From NCBI GenBank assembly GCA_025617745.1, contig CM046867.1:24606705-24670704 (forward strand): 64,000 bases of DNA, written 5' to 3'. The notes beneath the pieces are model-generated. The model had not been told where the DNA came from. It searched no databases and worked only from the letters and a program-made list of their open reading frames with translations. Position numbers and translations under genes: made by a program. The stretch is from Heliocidaris erythrogramma. Its lineage: Eukaryota > Echinodermata > Echinoidea > Camarodonta > Echinometridae. Each line of letters begins with the position of its first letter. Positions within the stretch are counted from its first letter, which is position 1. Positions 22,693 through 33,174 of the stretch are shown here, piece by piece.

Positions 22693-23396
22693 TATAAACA
22701 TGCCACAATTAATGAATTTATTGTTGTTTTTTTGCAGAGAAGATTTTACAGACTTCAAAATGATACCAAATGTTCAGCTTAGATTCTATAACATTAACAT
22801 TATGGTTTTGATTAAACTTGAAAACAGGTCAAAGGGAAGTCATTGGAACAAAGAATATTTTTGACGATAGATAATTTCAGTTATAAACTCATAGCAAATT
22901 TACATAACCAATGATAGGGTAAACAAGTAAAGGGATTCTCTAATGATTCTAAATAAAATGATAATAATTAAGTAATTCCAGAAACATATTCAATCAAACT
23001 CTATTTTCCGATTTTTTTTTCAGGTTTATAGAAAATAAACATATGAGAAAATGAACAATTGTGTATTCCTATCCTAATATTCCTGATAATTTGACCCCTC
23101 TCGCCCAATTTATTCAAATGTCTCTAGCTTAGTCCATTACCGAAAATATTAAAAGGGACTGATACACATTAGTTCATATCTTTTGTACAATTCCTTGGCA
23201 AATGACCTTCTCTGTTATAAATACATGTGACCATCTCTCCCTTGGGTTCGTCCATTGAGTACTCTAGGTATGTTTCCATGTACAGATGTGAGCAAATGTG
23301 AAGAAATAACATATAGATAACCTTTCCGACAATAAATCGATTTTTTTACAGTAGTTCCATTGCTTTCCGGTCGAGTATTCACAAATGAACAAGAAA

Positions 23397-23735
23397 TTGT
23401 AAAATCAGCACTGATTTTCTTATTTACTATATAAATCTATATACCTACCTATTATGCTAGTAGTCTTGACTACGCGACTTTAACACAGATGAGTCACAAT
23501 ATTGTGCGCACCCCCCGTAATCCTATTGTTCCCCTTCGCCACTCACGTGCGGCAACACGCAACGGCCATCTTCCTCTTTTGCGAGCAGCCCCAAGTAGAA
23601 ACATGTTGCTTGCAAGGTGAGGGGAAGGAGGGAGGGTCATAGGTAGGTATATAGATTTATATAGTAAATAAGAAAAATCAGTGCTGATTTTACAAATTTA
23701 CGGCAATAAATCATATATACCTACCTATTATGCTA
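23397..23735. repeat. DIRS terminal inverted repeat structure
   Basis: A segment containing AAATCAGCACTGATTTTCTT and TATATACCTACCTATTATGC at 23,397-23,460 is repeated inverted at 23,638-23,697, with about 180 bp between. Part of it is repeated directly at 23,708-23,735. DIRS elements carry inverted terminal repeats and an internal complementary region used to circularise. I found no matching copy at the 28.2-kb end. Confidence 0.6.
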
Positions 23736-23791
23736 GACCAGCGCCAACTCAAAGACCGGGAGGCATGTTTCAAGAGGAGAAGGGAACAGGA

Positions 23792-25063
23792 TTACAAAGA
23801 AGACACAGCGGCCTTCAAGGTAGCTGACGCAAAAATAGCCTCACCTGCAGGGACATCCCTAAGGTAGCAAGAAATGAAGGAATTGGACGAACGCCAATAA
23901 GCAGTCTTCAAAATATCATCAAGCGTCACACTGGGCGTTGTGGGCGTGCGCCTGTAATCCAGCTACCAGTGGAAGTTATAAACTGATTCAGCGGACCCTG
24001 GTTCGAGACTGAGTCACGTCTTTCGGATGGTGACGTTAAAGGTCGGTCCCAGACGTAAATAATCATATCTGATTGATACACGTCTGTAAAAACCCAATTA
24101 CACACACACACACACACACCTTGAAAAAGAGCCCAAGAAGTGCTCACACTACGAGTGTCATGAGCATGAGGCTTACTGTCAGACAAAAGAGCCTCTGTGC
24201 CAGCAGCCCTAATAGCCTCGACAATCCATCTAGAAATGAAATCAAGAGAAGCAGGAGAAAAAGACTCTCGAGTGATCAGGAACAACTGATCATCTTTACG
24301 ATAAGACTTAGTCTTATCAATATACCATTTGAGAGCTCTAACAGGACACCAAACCTTGTCCTCCCGCACTGACGAAAATTCAGAAAGCGGGCAAAGAAAA
24401 ATCTCAACAGGGCCAGATTCTTGGCAATAAAAGCCTTAGGAATCAATCTAACACCTTTTCTCTCCCAGCGAACATGACCAGGAGTAAGACAGAGGGCATG
24501 CGCCTCTGCCCAGAGGCAATGGCTACCAAGAAGAGCGTCTTAACCGTAAGATGGTGATGCGAAGCTTCACCCAACGGCTCAAAAGGAGGCTTTCCCAGAG
24601 CTTCTAAGACCTTAGGCAGACTCCAAGACGGGACTAACTTAGAACGAGGAGGACGTTTCAGAAAGAACGACCGAATCAAACCACTCAACAGCGGGGAATT
24701 AGAAATCCCCGAACCATCTGAGAACCCCGAATGAATGGCCCCGATCGCCGATCGGTAGCCTTGGATAGTAGAGATGAATCTCCCTTTGTCAAATAGCGAG
24801 ATTAGAAAATCCGCAATTGGACCAATATAAGCCTAAGACGGGGTTTGATTTCGCTCTTTACACCACAGGAAAAAGACCGAAAGACGGGAATTATAAATTT
24901 CCCTAGTAGAAACTCTACGACTGGACATTAAAAAGTCCGCGGCTCTATCCGAGAGACCCGACTGTCTTGCAGATTCCCCAACATGGGCCAAGCAGTCAAA
25001 TGAAGGGACGGTTGAGCCACCAGAAGGCTCATTAGCTCCGGAAACCAAAACCTCCTGGGCCAA
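23792..25063 (-). pseudogene. DIRS tyrosine recombinase (broken)
   Basis: The N-terminal core-binding part at about 24,833-25,063 has SSRRVSTREIYNSRLSVFFL. The middle is at 24,443-24,688. The catalytic part contains PHAHDTRSVSTSWALFQG (HxxR motif), followed beyond an inserted SINE by WRSSNSFISCYLRDV, which carries the candidate nucleophilic Tyr. The frame ends at TAA 23,792-23,794. Frame shifts separate the pieces. The enzyme would integrate the circular DNA copy of the element without an integrase. Confidence 0.85.
23932..24119 (+). mobile_element. SINE with 7SL RNA (Alu-domain)-like head
   Basis: It is inserted inside the recombinase gene, which resumes exactly on either side (GCGTCACAC ... 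CTTGAAAAAG). The head reads GGGCGTTGTGGGCGTGCG then CCTGTAATCCAGCTAC, matching the SRP RNA Alu domain. A pol III B box GGTTCGAGACT follows at 24,000-24,010, as in Alu. The tail has TCTTTCGGATGGTGACGTTA, a segment type common in invertebrate SINE tails, and ends in (CA)n. A CACAC target duplication would merge with the tail. A tRNA origin cannot be fully excluded. Confidence 0.65.
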
Positions 25064-25150
25064 AACGGAGCTATCACAAGCACCCGAGCCGATCTTCCAC
25101 GAGACTCGCGGAATCAGCTGGAATCAACTGAACGACTGAGAAGCCGACTT

Positions 25151-26240
25151 CTAAAGTTGAGCAGGGTTAAAAGAACTGCCATAAACTCCAGAACATTGAT
25201 ATCGGGAAGAGTCCCAAGATGAGGCCAATCCCCCGCGACCGTGCTGCCATTGCAATGTCCGCCCCACCCCAACCGAGAGGCGTCCGTCGAAAAACGGAAG
25301 GGGGGTACGGAAGGACTTGCCTCGCGCGAGAAACTCCTCGTTCGTCCAACGGGAGAGAAGAGACTTGATTCCTATTGGAACTGGAACCCGGACCAACAGA
25401 ATCCTTGCCTGGTTTGTAAAACCTGAGGAGATGTCTCTGAAAAGGTCTCATAAGGAGCCGGCAAACCTCAAGAACATCTAGACTGGCACGATAACCCCAA
25501 AACTGAAGCCACTGTCTGGCCTTGAGCTTGCGAGCCGCCGAGACAAAAAGTGAGAATCCTGTCTCGTCGACTGGGCCGAGCCAACTGATTCCGAATGTCT
25601 CACACAGCCCCCAGAAAAACTGGGCTGCGAGTAGGAACTAACTCTGACTTTTCCCAATTTATTAGGAAACCTAATTCTTGAGTAAGATTGACGAGCAAAC
25701 GAGTCTCGTCCAACAAACGATCGTGCGACTCCACTAGGAGAAGCCAGTCGTCCAGGTAGCAAAATAGCCGAAGACCGCGGCGCCTCAGTGAGGCTGCCAG
25801 CACGGCTACGACCTGAGTAAAAACCCGAGGGGCTGGGCGCAGCCCGAAGGGGAAGAGCGCGAAAGCGAAAAGTCTCTGAGAGGAAGAAAAACTGCAGAAG
25901 ATCGCGCGAAGCGCGATGAATGGGAACATGGAAATACGCATCCTTGAGATTTATCAAGACCGCGTATTCCTTCCTGTTGATCAACGGGAGAATGGAGGCG
26001 AGAGTCTCCATTCGAAAATATACTGAAGGAATGAATTTGTTTATTCTTTAAGTTCAGTATCCAACGAAGTTTTCCCGAGCGCTTGGGAATAACAAAAGTC
26101 GGAGAAAGGGAAAAAGACAGCCGGTCTCTTACCCTTTCTATAGCCCTCTTTTTCAACAGAGATTCGATCTCCGATGAGGCACGAGAACGAGCGAGGGCAG
26201 ACATGTGAGGTGACCGAGTTCTTATAGCCCCTCCGGGGAG
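25151..26240 (-). pseudogene. DIRS reverse transcriptase and RNase H (frameshifted)
   Basis: The N-terminal part has SLSPTFVIPKRSGKLRWILN. After a shift near 26,040 comes YAVLINLKDAYFHVPIHRAS (first catalytic Asp), then after a shift near 25,870 PFGLRPAPRVFTQ and the YLDDWLLL catalytic box. Farther on, a DAS...GWGG and INVLEFMAV segment (about 25,170-25,300) fits RNase H. This RT type (YLDD, KDAYFHVPI) is that of DIRS and related LTR-class elements, not LINEs. Confidence 0.88.
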
Positions 26241-26401
26241 CGGGGCGGACAGATCTATGAAGAATCCGTCTCGCCCGACAAAGAGAACAAAAGCGTCCCC
26301 GGAGATGGCCTTCCAAGCGGGGAGAAAGGAACGAAGACGGCCACCTACCAAGTCGCGGACAGACGCCCGCGGCGACTTAGAGTGAGCGCGAAACTGCGTA
26401 A

Positions 26402-27442
26402 TCAAGACAGAGACCTGTTTTCGCGCATCGATTTCTCTTTGAAAAACCGTAGCAAATTGACCACCAAAAAGCGAAGGACCCCGAGACGAAACATCCCGGA
26501 GAAGCGGTGCGATGTCCGACTCGTTAACCCCAAGGGCCGTAAGAACCAAGACTCCGCGACGGTCATGACCGAGGCAGCTACAGTGGAAAGCTGTGACCAC
26601 TGCAAACTAAAAAGAGTATGCAGCAGGTCATCGATAACCAGTTTGTCACCATCAGTAACATTCAACTCCTCCGCCCTAGACCTGAGGTCGGAGAGAAAAC
26701 CTTGAAAAGCAGCCAAACGCATACCTGCTCTGACCTGGCTTTCAACACTACTCCAACGCTTATCCTCAGACCTAAAAGCGACAGAGGTTAGCGGATTGAT
26801 CGCCCGCAAGCGACGACCCACCGCTAAAACCTCCGGAGAGAGAGACTTAGCTTTGAAAAAGCTGTCTTGATCTTGGGAAACAAAGGCATAGGCCTTACCC
26901 CTAACCGCAACAGGGCGCTTAACTAAAAGCGCTGCTTCAATGCGGTCATACTCCAGCTTGAAATCCCCCGCAAGAGAAATACCCTCGGAGGAATCTTGCT
27001 GCCTGAACCAACGCGAAGTCGAACCCTGCGCGCGGGCTGACTGAAATTCAGGGAGATATTTGGACAACAAAGCAATCGCTTCTACCCCACAAAGGGCGAG
27101 CGACTGAGGCTCTGCCTGCCCAAACGATTCGGAAACCGAAGCTTGAGAGGCCGCCTCTAAATCTGGTTCCGCCTGAATAGATTGGGACAAAGGACCGCCA
27201 ACAAAGGACGAAACAGGCGGACCTTCCCATGGACCACCATAAGTCTCCTCGCCCGGTGGGGCCCCAAGGGCCGCGGGAATAGGAGGCGCATGCGATCCCG
27301 TCTCAGACAATGAAAAATCAACCATAAAAGGCTGATTAGTCTCAATGTCAGACCCTAGAATAGGGACAGCAGCAGGGGTTGCGGTGCCCGGTACAAGGGA
27401 CCAACCCTGACTCTGAGCAAACGTCCGCATCATGCTGAACAT
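26402..27442 (-). pseudogene. DIRS gag-like ORF, 346 residues
   Basis: The frame starts MFSMMRTFAQSQGW, is Ser/Pro/Gly-rich for its first third and Ala/Leu-rich later (SQVRAGMRLAAFQGFLSDLR, LFSLQWSQLSTVAASVMTVA). Position and composition match the first ORF of DIRS elements, which codes for the particle protein. The 3' end overlaps the RT frame, as usual in the group. No zinc knuckle is seen. It is classed as a pseudogene because the element is broken overall, although this frame itself is open. Confidence 0.65.
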
Positions 27443-27458
27443 CTCAGATTGAGAGGAT

Positions 27459-28100
27459 CTAGGCGGATAAGTCAGGCCAGACGGGCAAGAGAAGGCAAAG
27501 CCTTGCCCCTTTTAGCCCCTTTCTTATGCTTCTTTTTGGCTGGCTCAACAAGAGTCGCAGCCGAAACCCGATTTTTAGAGCGCTTATTCGGTTTCGTTCG
27601 GATCCCCAAAGCCGCTTCGGAAACACGAACCGAACCCTCCGTGGAGGACGCTCACCTCCCTCAACGGGAGAAGTGCGCTGAGGGTATGAACCCAAAGTCT
27701 CGCACAAATTACCCATACTGGCTGAGCAAGAAGATGCAACAGCCATGGGCCGGGTGCTCAAGGCACCCAGTGCGAGGGCGGACCGAGATGACCCGGTATT
27801 TGCCCACCGACTACTAAAGGCAAGTGAACTCGCTATTGAACCACTAGAGAGCGGCAATAGGAGAGCACTAGTAGTCGCGCAATCAGGTGATAACACCTGT
27901 TGCTCCGTAGAGCGCCCATAATTGTTAGCTAGAGCCTCCCCATCAGCTGACAATATAGACAGCCCGGGCAGTACTCGTTCCCCCACTTGGCATCGGCCGG
28001 GGGCTAGGGTTTGAGAACCCAGACCAACATGGGCTGAGCCCGTGAGCTGCCCTGCAGTAGTGGCACGCGTCTCCTCCCCTAACGGATTTAAGCGAGTCAT
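27459..28100 (-). pseudogene. DIRS leader/gag N-terminal region, frame uncertain
   Basis: There is an open frame of 213 codons, and an overlapping frame carries a basic KKKHKKGAKRGK cluster that could be a nuclear or RNA-binding signal of the gag protein. A stop and a frame change separate it from the 346-codon ORF. Which frame was original cannot be decided here. Confidence 0.4.
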
Positions 28101-28207
28101 CGCTACCGTGCGGGAAACAGACGTCCCCCTTCTGGTCTTAACGACCGGGGGATTGGATTCGAGATATCCAAACCACTAGAACCTGACTCCACCCACCCCG
28201 AAGCCAC

Positions 28208-28615
28208 GGTTGTAATTCGGAATGCCTTTGTCACTAGGTTACAAAGAGTTCAGAATGCATGTGCAAGACTTCCAAAATTCACTTCGAGTGCACCTCTTCT
28301 GAGAAGGCTCCATTGGTTGATAGTTCGTCAAAGAATTTCATTTAAAATTTTGTTGTTTATAAATCTTTGACTGGTCAAGCTCCCAGTTATATTACCGAAT
28401 TACTTAAACCCAAAGTCCAGTCACACAGTCATAGCCTGCGCAGTTCCAGAGATGCATTCATACTCCACATACCCCATATTAAAACCGATATCACCCTTGG
28501 TGACCAAGCATTTGCCATTGCTGCTCCAAAACTTGGAACAGCCTACCTATTGAAATAAGAAGCTCTAAATCTGTAAATGTCTTCAAATCAAAATTAAAAT
28601 ATTTGTTTTGTTGAT
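28208..28615 (+). pseudogene. LINE A 3' end (C-terminal RT region), next to gene copy 2
   Basis: It matches 54,090-54,515: RRLHWL..., LTGQAPSYITELLKP, SLGDQAFAIAAPKL, SKLKYLFC-type ending. Small deletions and frameshifts distinguish it (for example loss of TTTATCATCAACC near 28,270). It is the remainder of the LINE A RT half after the DIRS event. Confidence 0.85.
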
Positions 28616-28712
28616 GTAAAACATTTTTATAATTATTTTATAATTAAATATCATAATTGATAGGATTGAAGTAAATTGAATATATCATAAAGAAAATGTG
28701 AGAAAATTACAA

Positions 28713-28784
28713 TGCCCCGACCGGGATTCGAACCCGGGACCCTGGATTACATGACCAGTGCTCTACCAACTGAGCTATCCGGGC
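28713..28784 (-). tRNA. tRNA-Thr(UGU)-like unit, left arm
   Basis: It fits a 72-nt cloverleaf: acceptor GCCCGGA/TCGGGGC (one G-G mismatch), D arm GCTCAGTTGGTAGAGC, T arm CCGGGTTCGAATCCCGG, anticodon arm CTGGT-CATGTAA-TCCAG. The anticodon position reads TGT, but base 33 is A instead of the near-universal U and the stem base pair next to the loop is T-T. Together with the mobile context this favours a tRNA-derived SINE or pseudogene. Confidence 0.6.
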
Positions 28785-29103
28785 TCCCGTCGAAGCAAAG
28801 TAACAATCTCACATATAGCCCCTCTCTTTCCATCGAGCGTAGGGGGTACATCCATACCAATTTCCATCGTACGCTATAATGGCCTACCAATGAGACAGGT
28901 CTTCCCTCTAAAGTCGGGCAAATCCATGCCAACGAATTTCTATAGAGGACAATTTTTAAATTTGTAATTAAATATCATAATTGATAGGATTGAAGTAAAT
29001 TGAATATATCATAAATATATTCAATTACCCCTAGGAGCGTACCCCCTACGCTCGATGGAAAGAGAGGGGCTATATGTGAGATTGTTACTTTGCTTCGACG
29101 GGA

Positions 29104-29175
29104 GCCCGGATAGCTCAGTTGGTAGAGCACTAGTCATGTAATCCAGGGTCCCGGGTTCGAATCCCAGTCGGGGCA
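29104..29175 (+). tRNA. tRNA-Thr(UGU)-like unit, right arm
   Basis: An inverted twin of 28,713-28,784 with two visible changes (ACTAG for ACTGG in the anticodon stem, CCCAG for CCCGG in the T stem). Both weaken the fold, so this one is even less likely to be functional. A and B boxes (TAGCTCAGTTGG, GGTTCGAATCC) are intact. Confidence 0.55.
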
Positions 29176-29413
29176 TTGTAATTTTCTCACATTTTCTTTA
29201 TGATATATTCAATTATTTTATACTTATGCACATGTTTAGGAGCTCTCAAACAGCGCAACTGAATATATACCGTATAGTAGCTGCGCAATATAAGTCTATA
29301 CCTATTATTTATCGATTCGAGCCATTGTTTTCACTTTCGTCAAGTTGAATAGAATGACGAAAAACTACTGAAAGGCGTGACGTTAATAGTAAGCTTTATT
29401 TGAATCAAGATTA

Positions 29414-29571
29414 TCATATTACAAATTCACCCCTTCCGAATAATGGGAAATAACCATCTTGACATTGAGGCCTAGTGAATTCATGGGGACAAATACACGA
29501 GTACAGCTGAGATGATCCTGCGTTACATGTTCCACCGTTTTCACATGGATTAGAGCTGAAGCAAATATGAA
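29414..29571 (-). CDS. Final EGF exon, gene copy 2 (with stop codon)
   Basis: I chose the acceptor ATTCGTAG because it gives phase 1, matching every upstream exon. The nearer TTCAG would break the frame. The exon encodes VHICFSSNPCENGGTC, then LYSCICPHEFTRPQC and a short tail DGYFPLFGRGEFVI before TGA (29,414-29,416). It holds the six EGF cysteines. The tail lacks any transmembrane segment or GPI signal, so a protein ending here would be soluble. Copy 3 has Gly for Arg in FTGPQC and one extra C, giving a stop four codons earlier. Confidence 0.85.
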
Positions 29572-30298
29572 CTACGAATAAAGGTGTGAAGAAGAGATAA
29601 CATATTTGACAAAATATATTAACGATGAATATCGAAGTGATAAGTTGACTTGGGTGATCTGCGTTACTTTAATTTTAATACTTAATACTTACATCATAGT
29701 CTAAATTCAAAAGAATGAGGGTCATATTAAGAATAAAAAAGGGTAGTTCTGTGACCTCAAAAGTAAACCTAGTCTGGCATACCTAAACTTCACACATAAA
29801 AATGTGCCTTATAATTTTGCCATCGACAGCAAATTTAGACCCCAAAAAGCACCGGGAAATGTGATATATTTTTCTTGTGCCTCCCCCTCCTATATTTTTC
29901 TTGTACCCCTCCCCCCTCCCCCTGGAAGAGACTCATAGATCTGCCAGTGACGCTACAGGTTATCTGTACCTTGAGGAAAGACGAGAATAGCGGCAACTAT
30001 TGTGACCTTTTTACCATCAATCATTCAACTATGCCCCTTGCATGTTCCATCACTCCAATTATAGACGGTTTTCTAATTTTATTAATTAATGACCAACTGA
30101 TTATTTATAAATTACTAATCAATTATCAATTAATTGCTAATAATGTTCATGTATACATTCACTTATATAATATTATCAATCTAGCATCGAAATCATGGAA
30201 CAATATGTATTCATTGATATATTTTTGTCCCATTTTGTATTCTTTAAAAACAAAACATATTTCTAAAGCAAAATTGTTTAGGAAGAAAGTGTGCATAC

Positions 30299-30430
30299 CA
30301 ACATTGCAGTAGTCCCCTGTCCAAGACGGATCACATATACAAGAGAATGTAGCAGTAGCTGTTGACTCATCAACACTGAACATACATTGTCCAGCATTCT
30401 GGCATGGGTTTATAGGCAAACAAGGATTGT
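30299..30430 (-). CDS. EGF exon A, gene copy 2
   Basis: A single exon of 132 bp here, where copy 1 has two (A1, A2). It is identical to A2 over the exon. Acceptor ACAG, donor GTATGC, phase 1-1, one EGF domain with long C3-C4 loop (SVDESTATATF). Confidence 0.85.
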
Positions 30431-30601
30431 CTGTGTACATAATAGATGATAGGTTGCTCGTCAGTAATTCCAATAGTTACTTATTTGGGGGAATATTTTA
30501 ATATTTTCCTGCAAGTACCACTTTCTATCAGTTTTGACTGTAAATACATTTTATAAATATAATTATTATAGACAATGTGTATATGTGTGATCATATACAT
30601 G

Positions 30602-30890
30602 TGTATATATATATATATATATATACACACTCATCTATTTCTCTTTTTTCCCCCTGGGCTTTCTATTTTCAAAACCCTCCCCCCCCCCCCCCCCCCCCCA
30701 CTTCTCCCAGAGCCCTTCTTTTCTTTTCTCGGCAGGCCGAGAAAAGAAAAGAAGGGCTCCCGATCCGTGTTTATTCTCTATCTCTCCCTCTCTCTCTCCC
30801 CTGTCGTTTTCACTCTTCCTCTCGTTCTGTCTCTTCTACTTTTTTCTATTTTTCTTCCATCCTTCTCTCTCTCTCAACATTTGTCTGAAG
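30602..30890 (+). repeat. TA/CA, poly-C and TC-rich tract (copy 2) with a 24-bp palindrome
   Basis: Same composite as 8.0 and 8.6 kb, but the poly-C run is longer (about 30,679-30,699). The block GAGCCCTTCTTTTC... at 30,710-30,733 is followed after AG by its exact reverse complement at 30,736-30,759. Copy 1 lacks this inverted repeat. Confidence 0.9.
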
Positions 30891-30942
30891 ATTTGTCAAT
30901 CTGCCGATCAATTGAATCTGGCATCGCCGAAACCACTGGCCC

Positions 30943-31013
30943 GCCTCCGTGGTCTAGTGGTTAAAGCACTGGCGCTCTGAGCCAGTGACTTGGATTCGAT
31001 TCCCGGCGGAGAC
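30943..31013 (+). tRNA. tRNA-like sequence (copy 2)
   Basis: A twin of 8,964-9,034 in the same intron. Its T loop (TTCGATT) is intact, followed by a T-run that could end pol III transcription. The anticodon loop GCTCTGA has C33, so decoding function is doubtful. Confidence 0.5.
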
Positions 31014-31386
31014 ATTTTTTTCAACTTTTGCAAAAATTTCAAAAGTGATGACAGCTCTGGGGAACTATGATTTAAGCCACGCAACCATTATTCTCTCACT
31101 TCTTTTCACATTATATACACTGTAAAAATAATTGACAAATTTATGTACTATATGTTTTATATAGTAATTTATATACGTTTTCTATATAAATCTATATGTT
31201 TTATAGTAATTTATATACTATATCCAGCACTGTAAGTCGGGAGTTTTTCGAAGTGTCGGTCCATAAACTAACAAATTGGCGGGTTGTAGCAAATTCCCTG
31301 CCACTGATAATCATTTAGCTTATGCCTGAAGAAAAGGTTTCTTAGGGGCAGCAATAAAGGGCAAAATAAAATCACAATTTCCTTAC

Positions 31387-31509
31387 CGTATTCACAGTGA
31401 TCTCCTATAAATCCATCAAGACAGGTACATGTGTATGAATGATCAATGGTGGTGATACACGCTCCACCACTCAAGCAAGGCTGAGTCGGTCTCTCACATG
31501 GATGGAATA
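31387..31509 (-). CDS. EGF exon D, gene copy 2
   Basis: A 123-bp phase 1-1 exon. Splice sites match copy 1 and all six cysteines are present. It reads GGACITTIDHSYTCTCLDGF, differing from copy 1 at two residues (Thr for Pro and Thr for Ile). Confidence 0.85.
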
Positions 31510-31819
31510 CTAAAAGATATCATAAAAGCCATTATTTTCACACAGCCGGGGTGCTAATGTTGTAAATAAACTAATATCATATGATAACTCAAACAGCATT
31601 TCTTCCGTTGTTCAAAGGAAACTTAAGTGATGGAAACGCAAGGTACAAAAAGAGAAATCCATCTTCACCAATAGAAATGCTGACATTAAGTATAGTCCTA
31701 TGAACTATAACTGTACGTGTACAACTGTAACTCATGTTTATGATGTTCACGTAACCCTCCCCTAAACTAATCGATTTCTTCGAATTCGTCTTTCAGAAAA
31801 TGAAATGAAATATTCTTAC

Positions 31820-31951
31820 CGTTCTCGCACCAATCACCTGAATAGTCAGTTGAACACGTGCACTGAACTGTGGGAGCAGTCGTCCAACCACCACTATACG
31901 AGCAAGTCCCTCCATTTTGACAAGGACTCCTCGTTTGAAAGCAAGGGTCCT
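31820..31951 (-). CDS. EGF exon F, gene copy 2
   Basis: A 132-bp phase 1-1 exon. It has Thr instead of Phe after CTCS. The splice sites and the GGTC and GDWCEN blocks match copy 1. Confidence 0.85.
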
Positions 31952-32789
31952 CTGTAAAATTACAAACGATAGAAAAGAGAACGGTAAACCAAGCCAGATC
32001 ATTTCACTTTATCTTGTTTTTTGCCCTCTTAAACGTTTCAAATAACTTTTCTCTTAAGCATCTTTACCTAAGTGAAGATGGTGAAGATTACATGAAATAT
32101 TTACCCGATAGATACCGGTATTATGAGAAATGCTTTATTGGATTAGTAAAAATGAGTGGTGCAGCGCCATTTCAAAGTTCCCTTCCTAAATACATGTAAA
32201 TTCCAGTAAATCTGCAAGATAAGATGGTAGAAACTGTTCCCAAATGGATTCAAACCCGGATATTTGGCTTTGATTCATTAATGCCTGGAAAATTAACAAA
32301 AAAGAATAAGTAATAAATGAATGAATAAATAAATAGGTACCGATAATAAATAGAAGAAAGTAAATACATAAAAGAATAAATAGATTAATAAATGATGCAA
32401 GCTCCCTCTACAACGATGTTTTATTGTAGACACATATAAGTGAATTCAAATATTCGAAAAGAAGATAAATACACGCATAAAAAATCTTGAATGCTTAATG
32501 TATGACTTGCCGAAGATCAGTTATCTACCCTACATCCTCTTTGTGCATATTCTCCTGTCATGGATGAAGAACACAAAATAGACATGGAGGGGAAAGGAAA
32601 CAAATTGCATTTATTAAAACTTTTATTTCTAGTTTGCTTTATGACACCAAAACAAAAGTTATCAAAGTGACTCAATTTTGTTTAATTCAAGCGCCTCTTA
32701 AAATGTATTACAGGATGTATATTTGAAATATTACATGTCCGCTTAAAAAAGCATTAGAAATAGAACACTTTAAAGTGTTGATAACTGAC

Positions 32790-32912
32790 CATATGCACAT
32801 GAACGACCAATGTACGATGAAGGGCAGTTACAAGTGTAGTCATATGGAGTTGTGTCCAGATTGTTGGTACATGTTCCTCTTCCCGAGCATTGCTGCAACG
32901 TGCAAGGATAAG
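32790..32912 (-). CDS. EGF exon G, gene copy 2
   Basis: A 123-bp phase 1-1 exon with donor GTCAGT and acceptor TTTACAG, identical in protein to copy 1 as far as I can read. The intron between G and F lacks the 4.5-kb foldback insert of copy 1. Confidence 0.85.
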
Positions 32913-33174
32913 CTGTAAATTGCAATTAGGAAAATAGTAAGCATATGATTAATCAGTTATTCATATTTTCTATAACTATCGATAGAAATTCACAAGTAGT
33001 AATCAACATTCGCTAACGCCTGCATAATAATTATTATGAATACTGCAGTCAGAAATAACGGAGTCGAAACACATTTGATTATTGGTAAAAACATACAATG
33101 TTATCTGCTACCAAAAAGGAATAGTTCATTCAATTATCAGAATCAGTCGATGTGAGAACAATTTAGAAACTCAC

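Larger units (their letters stand above)
18487..23395. mobile_element. TTAA-site DNA element (copy 1), right end lost
   Basis: It starts GAGCTACTCTCTGAGAGAAT right after TTAA (18,483-18,486) inside LINE A, exactly as in copy 2 (35,851). No transposase is present. The interior is AT-rich and built from diverged repeats. It is truncated on the right where the DIRS element begins, so its right terminus (seen at 52,873 in copy 2) is missing. Confidence 0.8.
23396..28207 (-). mobile_element. DIRS-type tyrosine-recombinase retrotransposon, degenerate
   Basis: On the minus strand the order is gag-like ORF, RT with RNase H, then tyrosine recombinase. This content and the inverted-repeat 3' region (23,397-23,735) fit DIRS elements rather than LTR or LINE types. 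Several frameshifts and one SINE insertion make it non-functional. The left junction cuts the TTAA element and the right junction enters LINE A at TTGTAATTCGG, so the insertion or a linked deletion removed the DNA-element right end and most of the LINE A RT from this copy. Base composition is markedly more GC-rich than the surroundings. Confidence 0.88.
28643..29210. mobile_element. 568-bp element with two inverted tRNA-like units
   Basis: It is flanked by a perfect 12-bp duplication AATTATTTTATA (28,631-28,642 and 29,211-29,222). LINE A copy 3 lacks the insert (about 54,515-54,540). Two arms of about 185 bp, each with a tRNA-like core plus a conserved upstream leader (GGGGCTATATGTGAGATTG) and downstream GTAATTTTCTCACATTTTC, face outward around a 180-bp centre. 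A 47-bp stretch beginning TTAAATATCATAATTGATAG is repeated directly at 28,643 and 28,967. A long duplication of this kind suggests retrotransposition of a SINE-like unit in inverted pair. Confidence 0.8.

Noticed and set aside
23932..24119. A genuine SRP (7SL) RNA gene
   Set aside because: Only the Alu-domain-like head is present, the S domain is absent, and it interrupts a retroelement and ends in a CA tail, so it is a SINE rather than the gene.
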